Of a stretch of DNA of 26,158 bases, positions 8,699 to 15,911 are shown piece after piece. The notes below the pieces were generated by a model. It did not search any database and was not told the DNA's origin. It saw nothing but the letters and a program-made list of their open reading frames with translations. The translations under genes and the position numbers were made by a program. The DNA comes from Bacteroidota bacterium (lineage in GTDB: Bacteria > Bacteroidota > Bacteroidia > Flavobacteriales > Crocinitomicaceae): assembly GCA_029558435.1 (NCBI GenBank), contig JAKQEZ010000005.1:1-26158 (forward strand), written 5' to 3'. How positions within the stretch are numbered: the first letter of the stretch is position 1; each line of letters begins with the position of its first letter.

Positions 8699-11119
8699 AT
8701 GAAAATCAACTTTTTAATTACATTTTTAGTTGTATGGACAGCCACTATTTCCGTTGCACAAAAGCAACTGACCGTAATGGATGAATCGGGAATGGAGCCT
8801 ATGCCGTTTGTAAAAGTTTTCCCCAATGTTGGTCAGCCATTTTATACCAATGTTGAAGGAACTGCAATAGTTGGAGACAGTGTTGAATCTATTTTATTAT
8901 CCTTTGCGGGCTACCAAGACACAACTGTTTTTGTTAAAGATGTGAACGCCATCACTGTCAAAATGCAAACGGAGGCAAAATCGTTTAATGAAGTGGTTAT
9001 TTTACCGGGAGTTAACCCTGCTTTGCGCATCATCAACAACACCATTGAAAATAGAAAGCTCAACCATCCACTCAAAAACGATGCTTTTACCTATGACAGC
9101 TATTCAAAATTTGTGTTTGATGTTGACACGGCCTTGCAAAATAAAATTGCTAAAATGCCCATCGATCCAAAGGATACGGTTACCAACATGTTGCGCAAAC
9201 AACATGTGTTTTTATTGGAAAGTGCCACCGAACGTAAATTCATTCCACCAGCACGTGATAAAGAAACCATTACCGCCTATAAAATTTCTGGTTTAAACAA
9301 TCCCTTGTTTTCTTCGTTTGCACAAACCACGCAATCTTTTCATTTTTACGACAATCAGTTTGAATTGTTGCAAAGCAAATATTTGAGTCCCATTGCATTT
9401 GGTGCTCCAAGCAAATATTATTACTTGATACAAGACACCACCATTGTTGGAAACGACACCACATTTATTATTTCCTTTCGCCCACGTCCTGAAACATCGG
9501 TTGAATCCATGAAAGGATTTTTATTCATCAACACCAACGGGTTTGCATTGGAAAAAGTAATAGCAGAACCAGCCAACGATACAACTGGGTTTAAGATTAA
9601 AATTATTCAAGAATATCAATTTATTGATGGTAAAAAATGGTTTCCAATCAATTTAAAAACTATTGGCGAATTAAAGAGTTTTCAGATTTCTGCTGGAAAA
9701 GAAAAAGGCTATTTGGTTGGAAAGGGTACCACCTATATCTCAAATGTAAAAATCAATCCCGAAGACATGAAAAAATCGGGGTTCAACAACATCAACCTAA
9801 CAACAGAATTGAATGCAGGCAAAAAATCGGAAAGCGAATGGAATGCCTTGCGAAAAGATTCTTTAACAACGCGTGATGCGAATACCTATCACGTGTTAGA
9901 TAGCGTTAGCAAGGCAAATAATTTTGATAGAAAAATCAACACATTGATTGCATTGATGACTGGTAAAATTAATGTTGGTCCGGTAGCATTTCCTATCAAT
10001 CGTGTGATTAACTATAACATGCACGAAGGTTACCGATTGGGCTTAGGTTTGGAAACGTCTGAACGATTGATGAAAAACATTACTGTTGGCGGTTATTTTG
10101 CTTGGGGAACACGTGATAAAGATTGGAAATATGGTGGTTATTCTGTTTTTCATATCTACAAACGAATGGGCATGAGCATCGGGTTGAAGTTTCAGCAAGA
10201 TGTTCTCAACAGAGGTTCCAATGAATTGTCAAACAGTGGGTGGGATTTAACCTCACCGATGTTGTTTACCGATTTCTATCAGCGCTACATGGACCGTCAA
10301 CGCTTGGCTGAAATTAACTACACCATTGCGCCACTTGGCAATTTATCGTTGAATTTAATTGGAAATTACCAACGTATTGATTTTACCCATAAATACCAAT
10401 TTACAAAGGTTGACGGAACGCTTTACAACAAACGATTGGATCTTGCAGAAGTGGCTATGGAAATGAAATGGAACATTCGCCAGCGCACCTTTATGCTGGG
10501 AGATATTAAAGTGCCACAACCTACAAAATACCCTAAAATTCAATTAAAAGTTGCGAAAGGATTTTCTGGTATGTTTAATTCACAGTTGGATTATTGGCGT
10601 TTGTTTATCGGAATGGACGAAGATATATCTGGACTCCGTTGGGGGAAATTGCACTTGCATTTAGAAGCTTCGCAAACTTTTGGCGATGTGCCTTTATTGC
10701 TCAAACAATATGCAGTAGGTACACGCAGAAATATTGGATTGGTTACTGCCAACGCCATGGAAACAGTTTATCCGGGTGAGTTTTATCATGATAGACAAGC
10801 CTCTTTTATTGTACGCTACGGAACACCAGCCATAAAAACAAAAAAGAGTTGGTTTGCTCCTGAGTTTATATTTCACCACGGTATTGCAGTGGGTGATTTT
10901 GCCAACAAAGTGCAGCACAACACAACGTTTTGGACCATGGACAAAGGAGTGTTTGAAGGTGGTCTTATCCTAACTGGATTGGTTAACTATAACATCCTGA
11001 AACTGGGTGTTGGTGTGTTTTACCGCTATGGTGCTTATTCGCACACAAAAGTGGTGGACAATTTAGTGCCCAAAATAAGCATTACCATCAACAGTTTTCA
11101 GCAGGGAAATAACAACTAA
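8699..11119 (+). CDS. DUF5686 family outer-membrane protein with carboxypeptidase-like domain
   Basis: 806 residues. A signal peptide covers 1-20 (MKINFLITFLVVWTATISVA). A carboxypeptidase-regulatory-like domain follows at about 22-92 (LTVMDESGMEPMPFVKV, then SILLSFAGYQDTTV). The DUF5686 hallmark begins near 105 with NPALRIINNTIENRKLNHPL and TYDSYSKFVF. The C-terminal half shows alternating hydrophobic strands (for example YRLGLGLETSERL, ITVGGYFAWG, LNLIGNYQRIDF and LGVGVFYRYGAYS), consistent with an outer-membrane barrel. The family is widespread in Bacteroidota; its biochemical role is not established, and I do not assign one. It likely has its own promoter (exact -7 octamer at 8659). Its stop codon overlaps that of the convergent 3-hydroxyacyl-CoA dehydrogenase gene by four bases. 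Confidence 0.88.
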   Translation: MKINFLITFLVVWTATISVAQKQLTVMDESGMEPMPFVKVFPNVGQPFYTNVEGTAIVGDSVESILLSFAGYQDTTVFVKDVNAITVKMQTEAKSFNEVVILPGVNPALRIINNTIENRKLNHPLKNDAFTYDSYSKFVFDVDTALQNKIAKMPIDPKDTVTNMLRKQHVFLLESATERKFIPPARDKETITAYKISGLNNPLFSSFAQTTQSFHFYDNQFELLQSKYLSPIAFGAPSKYYYLIQDTTIVGNDTTFIISFRPRPETSVESMKGFLFINTNGFALEKVIAEPANDTTGFKIKIIQEYQFIDGKKWFPINLKTIGELKSFQISAGKEKGYLVGKGTTYISNVKINPEDMKKSGFNNINLTTELNAGKKSESEWNALRKDSLTTRDANTYHVLDSVSKANNFDRKINTLIALMTGKINVGPVAFPINRVINYNMHEGYRLGLGLETSERLMKNITVGGYFAWGTRDKDWKYGGYSVFHIYKRMGMSIGLKFQQDVLNRGSNELSNSGWDLTSPMLFTDFYQRYMDRQRLAEINYTIAPLGNLSLNLIGNYQRIDFTHKYQFTKVDGTLYNKRLDLAEVAMEMKWNIRQRTFMLGDIKVPQPTKYPKIQLKVAKGFSGMFNSQLDYWRLFIGMDEDISGLRWGKLHLHLEASQTFGDVPLLLKQYAVGTRRNIGLVTANAMETVYPGEFYHDRQASFIVRYGTPAIKTKKSWFAPEFIFHHGIAVGDFANKVQHNTTFWTMDKGVFEGGLILTGLVNYNILKLGVGVFYRYGAYSHTKVVDNLVPKISITINSFQQGNNN

Positions 11120-12270
11120 AACTGAGTTGCTCCTTGTTTAACCAAACGTTTTAAAAGTGGGTTTGGTCGGTAACGATCTTCACCGTATTCTTCGAATAAG
11201 TTTTCCAATTGTGCCAATACCCACGGCAATGTTTTTTCTTCTGCCCATGCCAACAATCCTTTTGGATAGTTAACACCTTTGGTCATTGCCAAATCTATGT
11301 CTTGTTTGGATGCAATGTTTAAAAATAAAGCGTCAATTGCTTCGTTAATGAGCATCACCAATACACGGTCAACAATTTGTTGTCCTAATTGCACGTCTTT
11401 TGTAGGTTCTGGCTGAACAGCTCCTTCGGCATAATTGTAATAACCTCTACCTGATTTTCTACCCAAAAATCCAGCTTCAAAATGGCGTTTTTGAGTAAAC
11501 GAAGGTTTGAAACGCGGGTCGTAATAAAATGCTGCAAAAACTGATTCCGTTACCGTATAATTAATATCGTTTCCAATGTAATCCATTAATGTAAATGGTC
11601 CCATTCTAAATCCACCAATTTCTGTTAGCGCCCAATCGATGGTTGCAAAATCGGCAATTCCTTCTTCATAAATACGCAATGCTTCTCCATAAAAAGGACG
11701 AGCAACACGGTTGACAATAAATCCGGGCGTGTCTTTGCATAAAACAGTTACTTTTTTCCAGCTGTCAATTAGTTGTTTAGCTTGTTCAACCACCGCTGGA
11801 GCAGTTTGAACGGCTGGAATAATTTCTACCAACGGCATCAAGGGCGCTGGGTTGAAAAAGTGTATTCCTATGATGCGAGAAGGGTTTTGAAGTGCCGATC
11901 CTATGGATGCAATTGGCAACGATGACGTGTTGGAAGCCAAAATACATGAATCAGAAACAATGGCTTCTAACTCTTTGAATACCGTATGCTTAACTGCAAT
12001 GTTTTCTACAATTGCTTCAATGATAATTCCACATTCCTTAAAATCAGCAGTAGCAGAAGAATACACTAAACGATTTTGAATTTGAGTAGCTTCAGCAGCA
12101 GAAATTTTTTCTTTTTCTACCAATTTGCTCAATACTTTTTCAAGGTTAGATTTTGCTTTGTCTAACACCGCTTGATTCAAATCTACTAAAACAACCTCGT
12201 GTCCGGCTTGAGCTGCCACTTGTGTAATTCCACTACCCATTGTTCCGGCTCCTAATACTCCTACTTTCAT
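11116..12270 (-). CDS. 3-hydroxyacyl-CoA dehydrogenase (NAD-dependent)
   Basis: Oxidises L-3-hydroxyacyl-CoA to 3-ketoacyl-CoA with NAD+ in beta-oxidation or a related CoA pathway. 384 residues from the ATG at 12270; nine codons of upstream open frame do not fit the family N-terminus. The NAD-binding Rossmann domain begins at residue 1 with GVLGAGTMGSGI. Catalytic residues can be placed by their spacing in the human enzyme: Ser116 (SNTSSLP), His137 (GIHFFNP), Glu149 and Asn187 (GFIVNRV). The first C-terminal domain runs about 183-281 (GFRMGPFTLMD, GRKSGRGYYNY), and a second, shorter one about 295-384 (INEAIDALFLNIAS, GVNYPKGLLAW). PaaH-type enzymes have this two-repeat layout but are longer, so a phenylacetate role is possible but not shown. 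No thiolase or hydratase is adjacent. Confidence 0.92.
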   Translation of the reverse strand: MKVGVLGAGTMGSGITQVAAQAGHEVVLVDLNQAVLDKAKSNLEKVLSKLVEKEKISAAEATQIQNRLVYSSATADFKECGIIIEAIVENIAVKHTVFKELEAIVSDSCILASNTSSLPIASIGSALQNPSRIIGIHFFNPAPLMPLVEIIPAVQTAPAVVEQAKQLIDSWKKVTVLCKDTPGFIVNRVARPFYGEALRIYEEGIADFATIDWALTEIGGFRMGPFTLMDYIGNDINYTVTESVFAAFYYDPRFKPSFTQKRHFEAGFLGRKSGRGYYNYAEGAVQPEPTKDVQLGQQIVDRVLVMLINEAIDALFLNIASKQDIDLAMTKGVNYPKGLLAWAEEKTLPWVLAQLENLFEEYGEDRYRPNPLLKRLVKQGATQF

Positions 12271-12294
12271 TGCGACTTTTAATTTTATGCTGCA

Positions 12295-12302
12295 CAAATG
12301 TA
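12295..12302 (-). promoter_or_regulatory. Candidate -7 promoter element for the 3-hydroxyacyl-CoA dehydrogenase gene
   Basis: On the minus strand TACATTTG exactly matches TAnnTTTG, 24 bases before the ATG at 12270. It directly follows the U-tract of the upstream terminator, so the -33 region would fall inside the terminator hairpin. No TTTG is visible there. Confidence 0.5.
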
Positions 12303-12303
12303 T

Positions 12304-12336
12304 AAAAAAACCCCCTGAAAAAAATATTCCAGAGGG
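12304..12336 (-). terminator. Rho-independent terminator of the DUF4476 gene
   Basis: Minus-strand RNA has CCCTCTG paired with CAGGGGG (7 bp; one G-U pair on this strand that would be a mismatch on the other), a 12-base loop, then seven U. The orientation and position, 31 bases after the stop at 12368, assign it to the DUF4476 gene. Confidence 0.8.
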
Positions 12337-12367
12337 CTAGTGGCAGGTTTATTTTCTTGTTAAATTT

Positions 12368-13096
12368 TTATTGCTTTTCTGTATATTCCAACAAACTGTT
12401 GTAACTAGAAGAATAATCAAAAGCATTTTTTAGTAAAAAATAATTGTTTTTATCGTAACATGTGACATAGGCGCTTTTTGCAAAATCTAATCGATTGCTA
12501 TCAAAAGTAAATTCTTTGCAGACTTTTAAAATTTGTTGCGCACTCAATGCACTTTTTGATGCATAATTTTTAGCCATTTTCAATTTATTGCTGTCAAATG
12601 ACTCATCTTTAAGTGTTTGTAAAAACAAATTAAAGGTATTGTCGTCTACATAATTGTTAGGAAATGAATTGTTGGGCGCACCTGGGTATGGATTGTGAGG
12701 ATGCGGTGGATGATTGGGATATGGATTATTAGGATAAGGATTGCTTGGATAATTGTTGTTTTCAAGCACGGTGTACCAATTCACTTCTTGAATTTGAACT
12801 TTTTGACGAATAGAAAACTGACCAAAAGTATTGATTTCTGCAACAATTCGTTCGTTGGGCAAAAGTGTTATCGTGCCGTTATACAAAACCATGTTGGTGT
12901 ATTTATTGACAACCAAAATAGAATTGATGCCATTTGGTAAACCAGAAAATTTATAGATGTTGCTTTTATTTTGATGCACTTGATCAAAAACGGTTACAAC
13001 ATAATCGCCAGATGATGCAATTCTCAAATACAATTCTGACGCTTCACTTTTTACAATAAAAGCTACTAAAAATACGAATGTAATGATTGTTCTCAT
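12368..13096 (-). CDS. Secreted DUF4476 domain protein with Pro/Asn-rich linker
   Basis: 242 residues from the ATG at 13096. That start gives a clean signal peptide (MRTIITFVFLVAFIVKSEA), whereas the longer open frame from 13168 would bury it. Residues about 20-110 are an uncharacterised beta-rich domain (LYLRIASSGDYVVTVFD, then YNGTITLLPNERIVAEI). Residues 113-149 are a low-complexity linker with repeated NPYP/PNHP segments. Residues about 153-239 are a DUF4476 domain: FNLFLQTLKDESFDSNKL, SAQQILKVCKEFTFDSNRLDFAKSAY in shape, then NYFLLKNAFDYSS. No lipobox Cys follows the signal peptide, so a soluble periplasmic or exported form is likely. The function of DUF4476 is unknown to me. It is monocistronic, with its own terminator, and divergent from the large anchor-L gene. 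Confidence 0.82.
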   Translation of the reverse strand: MRTIITFVFLVAFIVKSEASELYLRIASSGDYVVTVFDQVHQNKSNIYKFSGLPNGINSILVVNKYTNMVLYNGTITLLPNERIVAEINTFGQFSIRQKVQIQEVNWYTVLENNNYPSNPYPNNPYPNHPPHPHNPYPGAPNNSFPNNYVDDNTFNLFLQTLKDESFDSNKLKMAKNYASKSALSAQQILKVCKEFTFDSNRLDFAKSAYVTCYDKNNYFLLKNAFDYSSSYNSLLEYTEKQ

Positions 13097-13267
13097 AGCT
13101 CCAAATTTTAAATTTAATTTTTCATGGACTAAAATGGTGCCAAAAAATAGTGGTTTACTAAAAATCATTCTATAAAATGTATTCTATTTGATTTTGTGAC
13201 AGTTGTGTATTCAATTGTTTGTTTAATATTTTCTTGTTTTGTTAAATATATGAATAAACATGCAACT

Positions 13268-13297
13268 TTTGTGTTTATATTTAAGTCCTTAAACTTG
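13268..13297 (+). promoter_or_regulatory. Candidate promoter for the two-gene T9SS type B cargo operon
   Basis: TTTG at 13268-13271, an 18-base spacer, then TAAACTTG at 13290-13297, one base from the TAnnTTTG -7 consensus. The gene's ATG is 20 bases further on. A competing, weaker candidate is AACTTTTG at 13264-13271 with TTG at 13239. The 221-base divergent gap 13097-13317 otherwise shows only AT-rich sequence. Confidence 0.38.
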
Positions 13298-13317
13298 AAC
13301 TAGAATAATTAATATTT

Positions 13318-15885
13318 ATGAAAAAAGTAGCAATATCTTTCGTTGCTACTCTACTGCTTAGTTTAACTTCCAATGCACAGTTAACTGTTTCACCCTACAA
13401 CAACGGTTCGGGAAACAATGGAGCTGGCGGAAATCTTCAACAATTCGTACAAAACAATTTAATTGGATCTGGAATTACCATTTCCAACGTAACTTTTGTT
13501 GGTGCTAACAGGCAAATGGGTAGTTTTAATGCAACCAATACTGTTTTAGGAACTGTTCAAAACATGAACACCGGTATTATTTTATCAACTGGAATGGCAG
13601 AGACAGCTATTGGTCCAAACGATGTTCCCTATGCTTGTCACGCACCCTATACAGCACCTTATCCAAGTGAGCCAGGAGGTTATATCGGTAACACAACCAA
13701 TGATCCAGATTTAAGTGATTTAGTGGGTTCAAACATTAAAGACAAAGCTATTTTAGAGTTTGATTTTGTGCCAACTGGACCAACTATAGAATTCAAATAT
13801 ATTTTTGGATCGGAAGAATATCCAGAATTTGTAAACGATTTTAACGACGCTTTTGGATTTTTCTTGAGTGGACCGGGAATAACTGGCCCCTACAGCAACA
13901 ATTCCATCAATTTAGCAATAGTGCCAGGCACCTCTGATCCAGTTACTATCAATACGGTAAACAGCACAGTCAACTCAAGTTATTACGTTTATAATGGCGA
14001 CAATGGCAGTGGCAATACGGTTGCACCCTACAAAAACCAAAATCAATACATTCAATACGATGGTTATACCACCACATTAACAGCAACAGCCAATGTGCAA
14101 TGCGGGCAAACCTATCACATCAAAATTGCCATTGCAGATGCGCGTGACCAAGCGTATGATTCTGGATTGTTTATCAAAGGAGGTTCGTTATCTTCTTCTA
14201 CCGTTACGGCCAATGATGCAACCATTTCTTGCTCGCAAAGTTCGGTGCAATTATCGGTTTCTACAACTGTTTCCAATCCACAATACAGTTGGTCGGGACC
14301 TGGAATTGTGTCTGGTGCTAATACAGCCACGCCAACAGTTAACCAACCGGGAACATACACCGTAACCATTACCTCTAATGGCTGTGTGATTGAAGAAGAT
14401 GTTGAGGTTACCTCTGATGGTAGTCAAACAACACCTACGTTTACCAACCCAGGACCAATTTGCTCTGGAACTAGTTTTGCATTACCAACTACATCCGATA
14501 ATGGAATTACAGGAACGTGGGACGTTGCACCCAACACGTCTCAAACCACCACATACACCTTTACACCAAGCAGCGGACAATGTGCAAACACGGTTACAAT
14601 GGAAGTTGTAGTTAATTCTTCTGTAACTCCAACGTTTACCAATCCAGGACCAGTTTGTGCAGGAACATCATTTACACTTCCAACATCATCCAACGAAGGA
14701 ATTTCGGGAACATGGTCGCCTGCAATTGATAACACGCAAACTACCACTTATACGTTTACTCCTGCAAGTGGTCAATGTGCAACCACTACCACCATGCAAG
14801 TAGTTGTGAGCAATGAAGTAACTCCAACATTTACCAACCCTGGACCAGTTTGTGAAGGAACTAGCTTTACTTTACCAACCACCTCCAACAATGGAATTAC
14901 AGGAACGTGGGACATGGTGCCCAACACTGCACAAACCACCACTTATACGTTCACGCCAACATCAAGTGGATGTGCAACCACCACAACAATGGAAGTGGTC
15001 GTCACAACGCCCACAACACCAACGTTTACCAATCCGGGACCAGTTTGTGCAGGAACAGCTTTTACACTTCCAACATCATCAAACGAAGGAATTTCTGGAA
15101 CATGGTCGCCAGCAATTGATAATTCGCAAACCACCACCTATACATTTACCCCAGCAAGTGGTCAATGTGCAGCAGCCACTACCATAGAAGTTGTTGTGAG
15201 CAATGAAGTAATCCCAACATTTACCAACCCTGGACCAGTTTGTGAAGGAACTAGTTTTACATTGCCAACCACCTCCAACAATGGAATTATAGGAACGTGG
15301 GACCTTGCACCCAACACAACTCAAACAACCACTTATACGTTCACGCCAACAACAAGTGGATGTGCAACCACCACAACATTGACGGTTGCAATAAATCCTA
15401 CAACAACTCCCGATTTTTCTCCTGTTGGACCAATTTGTGTGGGTGAAATATTTGTTTTACCCGATACGTCAACAAATGGAATAGTAGGTACTTGGTCGCC
15501 TGCAATTGATAACACGCAAACTACCAATTACACGTTTGTGCCTCAATCTTCTGGTTGTGTGCAAAACGCAGCTATAACGGTGGTTGTTGACCCACTTTTG
15601 TGTGCACAAGATCCAATTATTCACATTCCAAATGTATTTACACCAAACGGTGATAACACCAACGAAACATTGGATTTATTGCCACAAAACATCCAAGAAT
15701 TAGAATATTGGATTATCAACCGTTGGGGAGAAGTAATGTACCATTCCACCAGTCTAACAGATTTTTGGAACGGAAAAGTGAAAGGAAAAGAAGCGCCAGA
15801 AGCAGTTTATTTTATCAAATATAAAGCAAAAGGCAGTAATGATAAACTATTGGAAGGTCATTCATACTTCCATCTACAACGTTAA
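13318..15885 (+). CDS. Choice-of-anchor L domain protein with six Ig-like repeats and T9SS type B sorting domain
   Basis: 855 residues. A signal peptide covers 1-20 (MKKVAISFVATLLLSLTSNA). Residues about 25-296 are a choice-of-anchor L domain, with the hallmarks TGIILSTGMAETAIGPND, IEFKYIFGSEEYPEFVND, FGFFLSGPGI, INLAIVPGTSDPVTI and IKIAIADARDQAYDSGLFI. An Ig/PKD-like segment spans about 300-368. Six head-to-tail 65-residue repeats then run from 372 to 761, each with two Cys, and the gliding-motility-associated C-terminal (CHU_C) domain is 770-855 (IPNVFTPNGDN, then INRWGEVMYHSTSLTDFWNG). The C-terminus predicts export and surface attachment or release by T9SS. The role is probably adhesion or matrix; no enzymatic motif is seen. 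It is cotranscribed with the next gene, 26 bases downstream. Confidence 0.9.
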   Translation: MKKVAISFVATLLLSLTSNAQLTVSPYNNGSGNNGAGGNLQQFVQNNLIGSGITISNVTFVGANRQMGSFNATNTVLGTVQNMNTGIILSTGMAETAIGPNDVPYACHAPYTAPYPSEPGGYIGNTTNDPDLSDLVGSNIKDKAILEFDFVPTGPTIEFKYIFGSEEYPEFVNDFNDAFGFFLSGPGITGPYSNNSINLAIVPGTSDPVTINTVNSTVNSSYYVYNGDNGSGNTVAPYKNQNQYIQYDGYTTTLTATANVQCGQTYHIKIAIADARDQAYDSGLFIKGGSLSSSTVTANDATISCSQSSVQLSVSTTVSNPQYSWSGPGIVSGANTATPTVNQPGTYTVTITSNGCVIEEDVEVTSDGSQTTPTFTNPGPICSGTSFALPTTSDNGITGTWDVAPNTSQTTTYTFTPSSGQCANTVTMEVVVNSSVTPTFTNPGPVCAGTSFTLPTSSNEGISGTWSPAIDNTQTTTYTFTPASGQCATTTTMQVVVSNEVTPTFTNPGPVCEGTSFTLPTTSNNGITGTWDMVPNTAQTTTYTFTPTSSGCATTTTMEVVVTTPTTPTFTNPGPVCAGTAFTLPTSSNEGISGTWSPAIDNSQTTTYTFTPASGQCAAATTIEVVVSNEVIPTFTNPGPVCEGTSFTLPTTSNNGIIGTWDLAPNTTQTTTYTFTPTTSGCATTTTLTVAINPTTTPDFSPVGPICVGEIFVLPDTSTNGIVGTWSPAIDNTQTTNYTFVPQSSGCVQNAAITVVVDPLLCAQDPIIHIPNVFTPNGDNTNETLDLLPQNIQELEYWIINRWGEVMYHSTSLTDFWNGKVKGKEAPEAVYFIKYKAKGSNDKLLEGHSYFHLQR
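14431..15600 (+). repeat. Six tandem 195-bp coding repeats
   Basis: Unit starts are 14431, 14626, 14821, 15016, 15211 and 15406, all exactly 195 bp (65 codons) apart with no indel. The consensus protein unit opens TPTFTNPGPVC, continues with LPTTSNNGITGTW and closes with QTTTYTFTP, a second Cys, and VVV. Units 2 and 4 resemble each other (SNEGISGTWSPAIDN), as do 3 and 5 (NNGI-GTWD), so there is a 390-bp higher-order repeat. By eye, units 2 and 4 differ at about 22 of 195 bases. Unit 6 is the most divergent and leads into the sorting domain. Confidence 0.95.
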
Positions 15886-15911
15886 ATTGTTAAACTATAA
15901 ATAAACAGAAA

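Noticed and set aside
12271..12297. Upstream in-frame start for the 3-hydroxyacyl-CoA dehydrogenase
   Set aside because: It would add nine residues before the Rossmann strand that normally begins the protein and would absorb the -7 element.
14541..15527. Open frames on the minus strand at 14541-14747, 14943-15137 and 15333-15527 encoding similar short peptides
   Set aside because: They recur about every 390 bp because they are the antisense of the coding repeat, with no start signals of their own. They only confirm the higher-order repeat.
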